Positions 1 through 8,137 are shown, counted from the stretch's first letter. The stretch: DNA of 19,418 bases from Kuafuiihalomonas sp964477875 (GCA_964477875.1 CAYZFR010000059.1:1-19418), one strand, 5' to 3'. Numbers and translations: made by a program. Notes: a model not told the origin generated them from the sequence alone.

Positions 1-1
1 C

Positions 2-925
2 GGAGCCATCAAGCACATCGGCTACGACGACTCGGCGATGGGCTTCGACTACAAGTCCTGCGCCGTCCTGAACGCCCTCAACAAGCAGTCCCCCGACATC
101 GCGCAGGGCGTGGACCGCGAGGGCGCCGGTGACCAAGGCATGATGTTCGGCTTCGCGGTCAAAGAGACCCCCGAGCTGATGCCGATGCCCATCCAGTACA
201 GCCACCAGCTGATGCGCCGCCTCACCCAGGTCCGCAAGGATGGGACCCTGCCGTTCCTCCGCCCCGACAGCAAAGGCCAGGTCACGGTTCGCTACGAGAA
301 TGGCAAGCCGGTTGGCGTCACGACGGTGGTCATCTCGACCCAGCACACCGAGGAAGCCACCAACGAGCAGATCCACCAAGGAGTCATCGAAGAGGTGGTC
401 AAGAAGGTCATCCCGGCCGACATGCTCTCGAAGGACGTGGTCTATCACATCAACCCGACCGGTCGATTCGTCGTCGGCGGACCACACGGTGACTGCGGCC
501 TGACCGGTCGGAAGATCATCGTGGACACCTACGGAGGCATGGGCAGGCACGGTGGCGGTGCCTTCTCGGGCAAGGACCCGACCAAGGTCGATCGCTCCGC
601 GGCCTACATGGCCCGCTACATCGCCAAGAACGTGGTCGCGGCCGACGCCGCCGATCGTTGCGAGGTCCAGCTCGCCTACGCCATCGGCGTTGCCAAGCCG
701 GTGTCGATCCACGTCGACACCTTTGGCACGGGCAAGGTGCCGGAGACGAAGATCGAGAACGCCATCGACGAGGTGTTCGACACCACGCCGAAGGGCATCA
801 CCAAGTCCCTCGACCTGCTCAAGCCGGGCTACGCCCGGACCGCGGTCTACGGCCACTTCGGCAACCCCGAATTCAGCTGGGAGCGAACCGACAAGGTCGA
901 CGCCTTGAAGTCGGCCTTCGCGTAG
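2..925 (+). CDS. metK: S-adenosylmethionine synthase, 5'-truncated by window edge
   Basis: This enzyme makes S-adenosylmethionine from methionine and ATP in the cytoplasm. The reading frame is open from base 2 (no start in the window) and 307 residues are present; families of about 390 residues imply that roughly the first 75-80 are missing. Both family signatures are visible: GAGDQG (in DREGAGDQGMMFGFA, near bases 125-165) and the glycine-rich GGGAFSGKDPTKVDRSAAY (near bases 550-610), which contribute to ATP/phosphate, Mg and K binding. The tail (GHFGNPEFSWERTDKVDALK) is typical of the family. The gene stops at TAG and runs straight into a strong hairpin terminator, so it ends its transcription unit. 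Nothing looks broken apart from the window edge. Confidence 0.98.
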   Translation, partial: GAIKHIGYDDSAMGFDYKSCAVLNALNKQSPDIAQGVDREGAGDQGMMFGFAVKETPELMPMPIQYSHQLMRRLTQVRKDGTLPFLRPDSKGQVTVRYENGKPVGVTTVVISTQHTEEATNEQIHQGVIEEVVKKVIPADMLSKDVVYHINPTGRFVVGGPHGDCGLTGRKIIVDTYGGMGRHGGGAFSGKDPTKVDRSAAYMARYIAKNVVAADAADRCEVQLAYAIGVAKPVSIHVDTFGTGKVPETKIENAIDEVFDTTPKGITKSLDLLKPGYARTAVYGHFGNPEFSWERTDKVDALKSAFA

Positions 926-934
926 ACAGCTGTT

Positions 935-975
935 CATCGCCCCCCTCCGCCGGGGGGCGATGGTCTTCCCTTTTC
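935..975 (+). terminator. intrinsic terminator after metK
   Basis: A perfect 11-bp inverted repeat (CATCGCCCCCC at 935-945 and GGGGGGCGATG at 952-962) encloses a 6-base loop and is followed by the T-rich run TCTTCCCTTTT. It lies 10 bases after the metK stop. The T-tract is only on the plus strand, so it is a terminator for metK; the hairpin may also hinder read-through from the convergent tatD gene, but no T-run follows it on that strand. Confidence 0.9.
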
Positions 976-990
976 GGGCCTCGACTCGGC

Positions 991-1764
991 TCAGACGCGA
1001 AACAGCCGGGCGGCGTTGTCGCCCGTCTGGGCCCTGACCGTCTGCGGATCGGTCTGCCAGATCTCGGCGAGCTTTTCCGCCGTGTGGACCACGTGGGCGG
1101 GCTCGTTCCGCTTCCCGCGGTGGGGGACCGGGGCGAGATAGGGGCAGTCGGTTTCCACCAGGGTCATGTCCCGAGGGACCCAGGACGCGACCTCTCGAAT
1201 CTCCCGAGATTTCTTGAAGGTCAGGATCCCCGAGAAGCTGATGACGAAGCCGAGGTCCAGGGCGCCCCGGGCCAGCTCCGCCGTGCCGCTGAAGCAGTGG
1301 ATGATGCCGCCGACGTCCCCGGCGCCCTCCTCCTTCATGATGCGGAGGGTGTCGGCCTCGGCGTCCCGGGTGTGGATGACGATCGGCTTCTTCTTGGTCT
1401 TGGCGAGCTGGATGAAGGACCGAAAGGCGGACTGTTGGGCCTCTATGGGGCTGTTGTCGTAGTAGTAGTCGAGGCCCATCTCGCCGATGGCGACGACCTT
1501 GGGGTCGGCGGCTAGGGCCTCGATCTTCTGTAGGACCCGCTCGTCCACCACGTCGGCGTCGTGGGGGTGGATGCCGACGGTGGCGTACAGGTGCTCCCGG
1601 GATCGGGCGATCTCGAGCGCCTTTGGGTTGCTTTCGTAGCCATCCGAGGCGCCGATCAGGACGAGGTCCGTGATCCCGGCCTCGAAGGCCCGGTCCAGCA
1701 CCGCCTCCCGGTCGTCGTCGAAGGCGGCGCCGTCCAGATGAGCGTGGCTGTCGAAGAAGCGCAT
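991..1764 (-). CDS. tatD: TatD family metal-dependent hydrolase / DNase
   Basis: The product is 257 residues, the usual TatD length. It begins MRFFDSHAHLD, giving the HxH metal ligands H7 and H9. The other expected ligands are present: E95 (AIGEMGLDYYYD), H131 (VIHTRDA), H156 (GIIHCFSG) and D206 (LVETDCPYLAP). TatD proteins are TIM-barrel divalent-metal hydrolases with 3'-5' exonuclease activity reported for some members; the exact substrate here is not shown by sequence. The frame stays open 60 codons further upstream, but that extension has no family similarity, so ATG at 1764 is preferred. A promoter-like TTGCCC-N16-TAGCGT lies 10 bases before this ATG. The gene is convergent with metK and divergent from the GT41 gene. 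In Bacillus, tatD (yabD) lies beside metS; here it lies about 2.8 kb from metG. Confidence 0.96.
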   Translation of the reverse strand: MRFFDSHAHLDGAAFDDDREAVLDRAFEAGITDLVLIGASDGYESNPKALEIARSREHLYATVGIHPHDADVVDERVLQKIEALAADPKVVAIGEMGLDYYYDNSPIEAQQSAFRSFIQLAKTKKKPIVIHTRDAEADTLRIMKEEGAGDVGGIIHCFSGTAELARGALDLGFVISFSGILTFKKSREIREVASWVPRDMTLVETDCPYLAPVPHRGKRNEPAHVVHTAEKLAEIWQTDPQTVRAQTGDNAARLFRV

Positions 1765-1774
1765 GGCACCCGTC

Positions 1775-1802
1775 ACGCTAGCGGCCCCATCACGTCGGGC
1801 AA
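1775..1802 (-). promoter_or_regulatory. candidate sigma-70-type promoter of tatD (short leader)
   Basis: On the minus strand TTGCCC (1802-1797) is followed by 16 bases and TAGCGT (1780-1775), then 10 bases and the tatD ATG at 1764. TAnnnT agrees with the most conserved positions of a -10 box. Transcription would be expected to start around 1768, leaving a leader of only a few bases. It is one of five similarly placed motifs in the window, which is the main support. Confidence 0.55.
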
Positions 1803-1861
1803 GGAGTTTCGAGTCCGGGGCTCGAAAGGGTCCCAGAGCGTCCGATGTCTCGGACCGAGAC

Positions 1862-3685
1862 ATGCCGGCCACCAAGAAGCGGAAAAAGGCCAAGGCCCCG
1901 CCGCGGGCCCCTCTGCGGATGCCGGAGGACGTGAAGTCGGCCATCGCCCTCGCGACGGGAGGCGACTACGACGGGGCGGCCGTCCGGCTCCGGGACGTTC
2001 TGGAAAAACGTCCTCGAGATGCCCACGCCCACCAAGGGATGGCCATCGTCGCGCTGAACCTGGCCCAAAATCACGATGGCTTGAAGCTGGTGCAGAGTGC
2101 CATGACACTCGGCCTCGACTCGGCCGAGATCCATCGGCTGCGCGGCATCGCCCTCAACGAGCTCGGCGCCCACGCCGCCTCCGTCGAAGCTTTCGAGCGT
2201 AGCCTGGCCAGAGAGCCGGACAACTACCACTCGCGCTGCCACATCGCGAAGGTGCTCAACACCCTCCGCCGCTACGAGGAGGCCTTGGGGCACGCCGAGG
2301 CCGCGCTCCGCCAGCGCCCCGACGATCCGATGCCGGTCAACGAGCTCCTGGGAGCGGCTCGTCAGCTGGGCCTGTGGGACCGAGCCGAGCTGGCGCTGAA
2401 GACCATGATGCGGATCGCGGAGCGGGAGGTGGCCCAGGGTCGAATGAGCAGCCTCACCCCTTTTGCGGGGGTGGTGTGCGGTGTCCCGGCCGAGCTTCAC
2501 AATCGAATCGCCCGGAGTTGGGCCCGCTTTCAGGGGACGAGCACGAAGTCCCAGCCCCGCCCGCCGGTCCGGCCGAAGGACGTCTTGCACGTCGCCTATC
2601 TTTCTCCGGACCTCAACGTCCATCCAGTCGGCATGCTTCTGGAGCCGGTGTTTCGATGGCATGATCGCGAACGGGTGACGGTCAGCGCGCTCTCCTTGAA
2701 GAACGCCTACGATCGGATCACCGAGCGCATCGAAGCCTCGGCCGACCACTTCGTGGCCGCTCACCGCATGGACGACAACGAGCTGGAGGCGTGGATCCGA
2801 GAGAATGAGGTCGACGTCCTGGTCGACTGCGCCGGCTACACGCTTCAGAACCGAAACGCGGTCTTGGTCCGCGAGCCCGCGCCCATCCGGGTGCACTATC
2901 TGGGCTACCCGGGGACCCTCGGGACACGGCTCGTCGACTACCACCTCACGGTAGAGGCTCGCGACCCCGTCGACACCGAGGCCTACGACGAAGCCCTTGT
3001 CTTCCTTCCCGGGAGCTTCGTGGCGCCGGACAGCTTGCCCCGGCCCGAGGTGCTCCCGACCCGGCTCAGCCACGGGCTGCCCGCCGACCGACGCCTGTTC
3101 GGATTCCTGGGCGTCCACTACCGGATCGAGCCTCGGGTGTGGGCGGCGTGGATGGAGATCCTGCGCGCCGCCCCGGAGGTGGATCTGGTCCTCATGGACG
3201 GCCCCGCTCGGCCCCGCTTGGAGACTCGGGCCCGAGAGGCAGGGTTCGCGGATCGGCTCCACTTCTTGCCCCACGCCCTTCTCTCCAAGACCTGGTCCCA
3301 GGTCATGCTCGATCTCTATCTCGACACCTTTGTGGTCACGGCGGGCACGGGGGGCATCATCACCGTTTACTCCGGCGTCCCGCTCCTGACGGTGAAGGGT
3401 CCCAAGCCCGAGTCCCGGACCGGAGCGGCGGTGGTGAGCGCGCTGGGGCGGCCGGACATGGCGGTAGACGACGAGGCGGCCTACGTGGCCCGGGCCATCG
3501 AGCTCGGTCGGGACGGGGCGTCCCTTCGGGCGCTGCGCCGGGACTTCGAGGCGCGGCGGGCCACCGCGCCGCTCTTCGACGCGCCCCGCTTCGCCCGGGA
3601 TCTGGAGGATGCGTACCGGCAGATGTGGGACCGAGCGGTCGAGGGTCGGCCCTTCGAGAGCTTCCGGGTCAGGCCGAGCGAATGA
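1862..3685 (+). CDS. TPR-containing GT41 (OGT/SPINDLY-type) O-glycosyltransferase-like protein
   Basis: The product is 607 residues. A basic start (MPATKKRKKAKAPP) precedes about four TPR-like helical repeats (about residues 20-190), then the two-lobed GT41 catalytic region: YLSPDLNVHPVG around H254, YLGYPGTLGTRLVDYHLT, FGFLGVHYRIEP around 413-424, and the donor-site region LDTFVVTAGTGG around 487-498. The family transfers a sugar from a nucleotide donor to Ser/Thr of cytoplasmic proteins (UDP-GlcNAc for OGT, GDP-fucose for plant SPY). Compared with human OGT, H254 aligns with His498, Lys842 is Arg421, and the HTTGMD donor loop reads GTGGII, closer to the SPY AGT style but still divergent. 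The frame extends 33 codons upstream over the tatD start region; ATG at 1862 is chosen because homology and the basic TPR N-terminus begin there. I saw no clear promoter. The 3' end overlaps the convergent HEAT gene by 17 bases. Donor and target are unknown. Confidence 0.88.
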   Translation: MPATKKRKKAKAPPRAPLRMPEDVKSAIALATGGDYDGAAVRLRDVLEKRPRDAHAHQGMAIVALNLAQNHDGLKLVQSAMTLGLDSAEIHRLRGIALNELGAHAASVEAFERSLAREPDNYHSRCHIAKVLNTLRRYEEALGHAEAALRQRPDDPMPVNELLGAARQLGLWDRAELALKTMMRIAEREVAQGRMSSLTPFAGVVCGVPAELHNRIARSWARFQGTSTKSQPRPPVRPKDVLHVAYLSPDLNVHPVGMLLEPVFRWHDRERVTVSALSLKNAYDRITERIEASADHFVAAHRMDDNELEAWIRENEVDVLVDCAGYTLQNRNAVLVREPAPIRVHYLGYPGTLGTRLVDYHLTVEARDPVDTEAYDEALVFLPGSFVAPDSLPRPEVLPTRLSHGLPADRRLFGFLGVHYRIEPRVWAAWMEILRAAPEVDLVLMDGPARPRLETRAREAGFADRLHFLPHALLSKTWSQVMLDLYLDTFVVTAGTGGIITVYSGVPLLTVKGPKPESRTGAAVVSALGRPDMAVDDEAAYVARAIELGRDGASLRALRRDFEARRATAPLFDAPRFARDLEDAYRQMWDRAVEGRPFESFRVRPSE

Positions 3686-4559
3686 GCGCTGCTTGGGCGG
3701 CTGGCGCTTCGGTCGCCCAGCGCCGCAGATCCTCGGCCCGCCCCATGGCTCGAAGCGCCTCCACCGCCGGACCCCACAGGTCTTCGTCCCGACCCTCCAG
3801 CGCGCGCCACAGGGCCGGCTCGGCCTCTTCCAGGCCCACGCGTCCGGCGAGATGGAAAGCGTAGGCCCGACGCTCGAAGCGGCCTTTCTCGCAGGCCCGA
3901 CGAAGCCTCGGTCGGGCTTCGGCGTCCCCGAGAGCGACGAGGGCCGCGTCCAAGGCGTGGCGCTCCACCCAGCCCAGCCGCCACGAGCCGACCCAGCGCT
4001 TCAGGCCCGGGATTGCCGCCGGATCACCGAGTCGATGAAGACCCTCGATGGCGTCGGCCCGGCGCCGGCGATCGCTCAGGAAACCCATCAGGCTCGGGAG
4101 GGCCGCCGAACTCCCGAGGGCGCCGAGGGCGAAAGCCGCCTCGAAGCGGACCTCGGCCACCGAGTCCTGGAGAAGCGGCTCCAGCGCCGAGTCGCCCGCG
4201 CCCAGATCACCGAGGGCTGCCGCTGCTTCGGCCCGGACCTCCCAGGCCGGGTCCCGCAAGCGCGCCTCCAGCACCTCCGCGCTGGCTGCGACGGCCTCGG
4301 CCGGCGTCAGCAGGGCCAGGGCGGCGCTGGCGGTGGCCCGGACCCGCGCGTGGTCGTGTTCGGTGAGGTTCCGTGCCCGGGCCAGGACCGAGAAGGGCAA
4401 GGGCTGGCTTTCCGTCTCGCGCCAGTGGCCGAGCAGCTCCAGCGCCCCGCAGACCAGCTCCCGTTGATCCCGGGCCAGCAAGGCCACGACTTCGGTCACG
4501 CGACGCGCTCGGGTCTCGGCGTCGGCGTGCATCAGCTCCCTGAGCTCGGCCGGGCTCAC
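3669..4559 (-). CDS. HEAT-repeat protein
   Basis: This 296-residue protein is built of helical HEAT/PBS-lyase-type repeats, clearest in the middle: DPAWEVRAEAAAALGDLG, DSVAEVRFEAAFALGALG, then further degenerate repeats to the C-terminus. There is no signal peptide or membrane segment, so it should be cytoplasmic and is probably a protein-binding scaffold. It starts at GTG (4559), which overlaps the metG TGA stop in a GTGA arrangement, pointing to translational coupling with metG. Its 3' end overlaps the convergent GT41 gene by 17 bases. No specific partner can be read from sequence; linkage to metG is context only. Confidence 0.85.
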   Translation of the reverse strand: MSPAELRELMHADAETRARRVTEVVALLARDQRELVCGALELLGHWRETESQPLPFSVLARARNLTEHDHARVRATASAALALLTPAEAVAASAEVLEARLRDPAWEVRAEAAAALGDLGAGDSALEPLLQDSVAEVRFEAAFALGALGSSAALPSLMGFLSDRRRRADAIEGLHRLGDPAAIPGLKRWVGSWRLGWVERHALDAALVALGDAEARPRLRRACEKGRFERRAYAFHLAGRVGLEEAEPALWRALEGRDEDLWGPAVEALRAMGRAEDLRRWATEAPAAQAALIRSA

Positions 4560-6628
4560 TTGATCAGGCTGCCCGGTGGCGCGTCGCCGAGGACCGTCAA
4601 GAGCTGGATGTCGGAGCCCCCGGGACCCGCCGCCAGCACCATGCCCTCGCTGGTCCCGAAACGCATCTCGCGATGGGCGAGGTTGGCGACCACGACCACC
4701 CGCTTGCCGCTCAGCTCCTCGGGCTGATAGGCCTGGGCCAGGCCGGCGAAGATGCGCCGGGGCTGGGCCTCGCCCACGTCGACGCTCAGCTCCAGGAGCT
4801 TGTCCGCGCCCTCGACGGGCTTGGCCTCCTGCACCAGGCCGACCTTGAGGAGGACCTTGCTCAGGTCGTCGATGGAAATCTCGGCCGGCGGCGCCGGTTC
4901 TTCCCTCTTCTTCTTGGACTTCTTCTGGGTCGCCGCGGGGGCTTCGGGCGGCGCGTCCTTCGGTCGCCCCGCCTCGATGATCGCCTCCAGGCTCTTCGGA
5001 TTCATGCGGTCGATCACCCGGGCCGGCGCCTCGATGGTGTGACCGGGCGCCAGATCATCGAAGCGCAGCGCTTCGTCGAAGTGGGCGGCCGTCTCGGGCA
5101 GGCCGAGGTTGCGGAGGATGGTGGCGCTCACGGTGGGGACGACCGGCTGAAGCAGGATCGCGGCGGTGCGGGCCAGGGCGAGACCGGTGCTCACGATCCG
5201 ACGGGCCTCCTCCTCGTCCTCCTTGATGACCTTCCAGGGCTGGCGCTCCTGGAACAGACGGTTTCCGGCGCCAGCGACGTCGAGCGCCGCCCGCACCGCG
5301 GCTGCGAAGTCCCAGTCTCGATAGGCCGCTCGGGCCTGAGCGCTCTTCGCCTTGGCCATGGCCAGCAAGGGCGCGGCATCCTCGACCATGGGCCCGAAGC
5401 GTCCCCCCAGCTTGCCGTGAAGGAAGTTCGTCCCTCGGGAGGCGAGGTTGGCCAGGTTGTTCACCAGCTCGGCGTTGACCCGGGTCGTGAACTCTTCGGT
5501 CGCGAAGTCGAAGTCTTCGATGTCCGGTCCCAGCTTCGAGGCGTAGTACCAGCGCAGGTAGACCGGGTCGAGGTGGTCGGCGAAGGTTCGGGCGAGGATG
5601 AAGGTGCCTCGGGTCTTCGACATCTTCTGCTTGTCGAGCATGACCATGCCGTGGACCTGCACCCGGTCCGGCGTCCGCAGACCGGCTGCCTTCAGCATCG
5701 CGGGCCAAAACAAGGTGTGAAAATAGACGATGTCCTTGCCGATGACGTGGACGAGCTCCGCCGACTCCTCCCCCTTCCACAGCGCGTCCACTCGGGCCGG
5801 TGTACCCGCGTTCTGGGCCCATCGGTCCGTCGAGCCGATGTATCCGATCGGCGCGTCCATCCAGACATAGAAGTATTTGCCGGGGAGGCCGGGCACTTCG
5901 AAGCCGAAGTAGGGCTCGTCGCGGCTGATGCACCACGGCTGTAGTCCTCGCTCCAGCCAGCCCTCCACGAAGCGCCGCACCTCCGGCTGAAGATGCTCGG
6001 GTTCAACGACCCACGCCCGCAAGAAATCGGCGAAGCCATCCAGGCCCACGAAGACGTGCTCCGAGCTTCGCAGGACCGGCGTGCTGCCGGTGACCACGCT
6101 CTTTGGATTCTTCAGCTCGGTCGGTTCGTAGGTGCTCCCGCAGTTCTCGCACACGTCTCCATACTGGTCGCCGGCCCCGCAGACCGGACACTCGCCCTTC
6201 ACGAAGCGGTCGGGGAGGAAGCGCTGAGCCTCTTCGTCGTACAGCTGCTCCAGGGGCTTGGTCCGAAGATGGCCGCCGTCTTCGAGTCCCCGATAGATGA
6301 AGTAGACCCACTTTTTGCTCTCGGGGGAGTGGGTGGTGTGAAAGACGGCGTGCTCGATGCCGAAGGCCTTCAGATCTCGTACGTGCTCATCGTAGAAGCG
6401 CTGCACGAACTGCTCGGGCGGGATGCCCTCCTTTCGCGCGTTGAGCTCGATCGGCGTGCCGTGGGTGTCTTCGGCGCACACATACATCACCTCCCGGCCC
6501 TCCATGCGCTGGGCCCGGGCGTATACGTCGGCCTGAATGGCCTCCAGCAGGTAGCCGATGTGGATGCTCCCGTTGGCGTAGGGGAGCGCGGCCGTGATCA
6601 GGAGCGGATCGGTCCGGTTCAGGGCCAT
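4556..6628 (-). CDS. metG: methionyl-tRNA synthetase with C-terminal tRNA-binding domain
   Basis: This class I synthetase charges tRNA-Met. From MALNRTDPLLITAALPYANG the product is 690 residues. The HIGH motif reads HIGY (23-26) and the KMSKS motif reads KMSKT (335-339), both accepted variants. A Cys4 zinc knuckle is seen in CPVCGAGDQYGDVCENCGSTYEP. The anticodon-binding helical domain is followed by a lysine-rich linker (TQKKSKKKREEPAPP) and a C-terminal EMAP/Trbp111-type OB domain (from about residue 590; VVVVANLAHREMRFGTSEGMVLAAG), as in dimeric bacterial MetG. The frame is open 14 codons further upstream, but that would overlap holB by 52 bases and lacks family similarity, so ATG at 6628 is chosen; it still overlaps holB by 10 bases. 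It lies in a holB-metG-HEAT run. A TATGGT at 6643-6638 resembles a -10 box but has no convincing -35. Confidence 0.98.
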   Translation of the reverse strand: MALNRTDPLLITAALPYANGSIHIGYLLEAIQADVYARAQRMEGREVMYVCAEDTHGTPIELNARKEGIPPEQFVQRFYDEHVRDLKAFGIEHAVFHTTHSPESKKWVYFIYRGLEDGGHLRTKPLEQLYDEEAQRFLPDRFVKGECPVCGAGDQYGDVCENCGSTYEPTELKNPKSVVTGSTPVLRSSEHVFVGLDGFADFLRAWVVEPEHLQPEVRRFVEGWLERGLQPWCISRDEPYFGFEVPGLPGKYFYVWMDAPIGYIGSTDRWAQNAGTPARVDALWKGEESAELVHVIGKDIVYFHTLFWPAMLKAAGLRTPDRVQVHGMVMLDKQKMSKTRGTFILARTFADHLDPVYLRWYYASKLGPDIEDFDFATEEFTTRVNAELVNNLANLASRGTNFLHGKLGGRFGPMVEDAAPLLAMAKAKSAQARAAYRDWDFAAAVRAALDVAGAGNRLFQERQPWKVIKEDEEEARRIVSTGLALARTAAILLQPVVPTVSATILRNLGLPETAAHFDEALRFDDLAPGHTIEAPARVIDRMNPKSLEAIIEAGRPKDAPPEAPAATQKKSKKKREEPAPPAEISIDDLSKVLLKVGLVQEAKPVEGADKLLELSVDVGEAQPRRIFAGLAQAYQPEELSGKRVVVVANLAHREMRFGTSEGMVLAAGPGGSDIQLLTVLGDAPPGSLIK

Positions 6629-7629
6629 CGTTCGGGGACCATACGCCCGGAGCCGCTCATGGCCAGGCACAATTGCTCCGCGATGAGAAGCGGGTTCAGG
6701 TTCATCGGGACCTCGAGCTGTAGCTGGGCTTCGTGCACTTGGCGGCTACGCCACAACAGCCAGGATGGGTTGCGCTGGGTGACGAGGCGCTCGAGGGCGT
6801 CGCGCCGGAAGGGGTGGACGAGAGCCTCGCTCTGGTCCCAGCTCAGCAGGAGCTGATCGCGAAGCCACAGCGCCCATCGCTCCAGGCGCGCGGCCAGCTC
6901 CTCGCGGTCGGCGGCCAAGTCCTGAGCGGCGGCGAGGGCGTCGGTCGCCGGGCACCCCGGCACCAATCGCCGGTCCAGCGCCTCCACCGCCTCCATGCGG
7001 ACCTGCTCTTGGTCCAGGTCGAGAGCCCGGGCGCGGTTGAGAGCTCCGCCCGCCAGATGGGCGGCCCAGTGGGCGTCCTCGTCCGACATCCCCTCGCCGG
7101 CCAGGATCGCGGCGGCCTCGCGGGGGCTGAGGGGCCGAAAGCTCAGGGCCTGGCAGCGCGAGCGGACCGTGGGCAGGAGCATTCGGGGGCGCTCGACGAG
7201 CAGGACGAGGTGGGAGGCGCCCGGCGGCTCTTCCAGCGTCTTGAGGAGCGCGTTCTGGGCCTCGACCGTCATCCGATCGGCCTGCTCGATCACCACGAAC
7301 TTGACCGAGCCCTCCAGCGGTCGCAGGCGGAGCACCCGCTCCACCTCTCGGACTTCGGCGACCTTCAGGGTTCGGCCCTCGGGCTTCAACCAGGTGAGAT
7401 CCGCGTGTGTGCGCGCAGCGAACTTCGCGCAGGCCGGGCACGCACCGCAGGCGGCGTCGGGCGCGGGGGGCTGCAGGCATAGCCGGATCTGGGCGAGGCG
7501 CCCGGCGGCCTCCTGCAGGCCGGCGCCCTCGGGGCCCGAGAAGAGGAGGGCGTGGGCGAGGCGGCCGGTTCGGAGCCGGTCTCGCAGGCGTTCGCCGACG
7601 TCGGGAGGCAAGGCGCCGAGGTCGAGCAC
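6619..7629 (-). CDS. holB: DNA polymerase III delta' (clamp loader) subunit
   Basis: The product is 336 residues and belongs to the AAA+ clamp-loader family. The P-loop position reads GPEGAGLQ (32-39), lacking the lysine of GxxGxGK[ST]; this is the usual non-hydrolysing delta' state, not decay. Four cysteines (C51, C61, C64, C67) form the zinc module. The Walker B/sensor region is NALLKTLEEPPGASHLVLLV and the SRC arginine-finger motif is present (PTVRSRCQ). It would act with delta and tau/gamma to load the beta clamp. The start is GTG at 7629, nine bases after the stop of the small upstream gene. A TTGACC-N17-TAGCTC motif lies 6 bases before this GTG, so holB may have its own promoter inside the run. 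It overlaps metG by 10 bases. Confidence 0.95.
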   Translation of the reverse strand: MLDLGALPPDVGERLRDRLRTGRLAHALLFSGPEGAGLQEAAGRLAQIRLCLQPPAPDAACGACPACAKFAARTHADLTWLKPEGRTLKVAEVREVERVLRLRPLEGSVKFVVIEQADRMTVEAQNALLKTLEEPPGASHLVLLVERPRMLLPTVRSRCQALSFRPLSPREAAAILAGEGMSDEDAHWAAHLAGGALNRARALDLDQEQVRMEAVEALDRRLVPGCPATDALAAAQDLAADREELAARLERWALWLRDQLLLSWDQSEALVHPFRRDALERLVTQRNPSWLLWRSRQVHEAQLQLEVPMNLNPLLIAEQLCLAMSGSGRMVPERWP

Positions 7630-7635
7630 CCCTTG

Positions 7636-7664
7636 GAGCTAGTGGGGGTCCGAGGGCAGGTCAA
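7636..7664 (-). promoter_or_regulatory. candidate promoter of holB (leaderless geometry)
   Basis: Minus strand TTGACC (7664-7659), 17 bases, TAGCTC (7641-7636), then 6 bases to the holB GTG at 7629. A start point seven bases after the -10 box would fall on the GTG itself. The TAG of the -10 box is also the stop codon of the upstream small gene. The -10 lacks the final T, so it is a weaker match than its relatives in the window. Confidence 0.45.
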
Positions 7665-8025
7665 CGCTCTCCAACTCGCTGAGGCGACGGATGAAGTCGT
7701 TGGGGTCCACCCATCCCTTCGCGACGCAGAGCTCGAACAGGGCGCGCAGCATCTTGTCCGTGCCCTTTTGGGCCTCGATGATCTTCTCGAAGCCGTCGTC
7801 GGCCCCCTCGGCGCTCTGGGCCGGCGGAGGGCGTGCAGCGGCGCTCTGTTCGCTTTTGATCTGCTGGACGAGGGCTCGAAGCACGCTCGCCTCCACGAGG
7901 CCCGACTCCAGGAGGACCCGGGAGATCGAGCAGCCTGCCCGACTGCTTTCGTCGTGGGCCCAGCTCGCCTGCTCGGCGCTGAGCGTATCGCGGTGGACCA
8001 GTCGCATGAGGATGTCCTCGTCCAT
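7639..8025 (-). CDS. small MshEN / GspE-N-like domain protein
   Basis: The product is a 128-residue soluble protein starting MDEDILMRLVHRDTLS. Residues about 5-55 (TLSAEQASWAHDESSRAGCSISRVLLESGLVEASVLRALVQQ) have the helix spacing of the MshEN/GspE N-terminal domain, which in several ATPases and signalling proteins binds c-di-GMP or partner proteins. A proline/alanine linker follows, then an acidic, helical C-terminal half (FEKIIEAQKGTDKMLRALFELCVAKGWVDPNDFIRRLSELE). Two upstream in-frame ATGs exist; 8025 is favoured by the purine-rich GGGGGAGAGA immediately before it. The next gene (holB) follows after nine bases, suggesting co-transcription. The function is unknown; the domain assignment is a fold-level guess. 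Confidence 0.72.
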   Translation of the reverse strand: MDEDILMRLVHRDTLSAEQASWAHDESSRAGCSISRVLLESGLVEASVLRALVQQIKSEQSAAARPPPAQSAEGADDGFEKIIEAQKGTDKMLRALFELCVAKGWVDPNDFIRRLSELESVDLPSDPH

Positions 8026-8035
8026 TCTCTCCCCC
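8026..8035 (-). promoter_or_regulatory. ribosome-binding site deciding the start at 8025
   Basis: Minus strand GGGGGAGAGA directly precedes ATG at 8025, a good match to a Shine-Dalgarno core though the spacing is short. It lies inside the coding region if the alternative ATG at 8037 were used, and so argues for the 8025 start. Confidence 0.45.
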
Positions 8036-8101
8036 ATACGCGAAAGCGCAGCGCGCTGGCGAGGCGCTCGGGGCATTCCGCGGCATCGGCCATGAGCCCG
8101 A

Positions 8102-8130
8102 TTGGTTTTTTCAAATCAGGGGGCTAGCGT
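8102..8130 (+). promoter_or_regulatory. candidate promoter of the APH-like gene (leaderless geometry)
   Basis: TTGGTT (8102-8107), 17 bases, TAGCGT (8125-8130), then 7 bases to a TTG codon at 8138. The expected start of transcription falls on 8137-8138. The TTG at 8102 is also the most upstream possible start codon of the frame, but as the -35 box it cannot serve as a start codon in the same transcript. Confidence 0.55.
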
Positions 8131-8137
8131 CCGCCCG

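Noticed and set aside
1790..3274. 494-codon open frame antisense to the GT41 gene
   Set aside because: No protein-family character; it mirrors the codon bias of the real gene in high-G+C DNA.
4673..5944. 423-codon plus-strand open frame over metG
   Set aside because: Antisense shadow of a complete methionyl-tRNA synthetase.
6619..7629. Loss of the P-loop lysine in HolB as a sign of decay
   Set aside because: Delta' subunits normally lack a functional P-loop; the zinc cysteines and SRC motif are intact.
7386..8114. 242-codon minus-strand frame starting MKKPIGL
   Set aside because: The plausible start leads into Arg/Ser/Pro-rich sequence out of frame with both the MshEN-like gene and holB; no domain.
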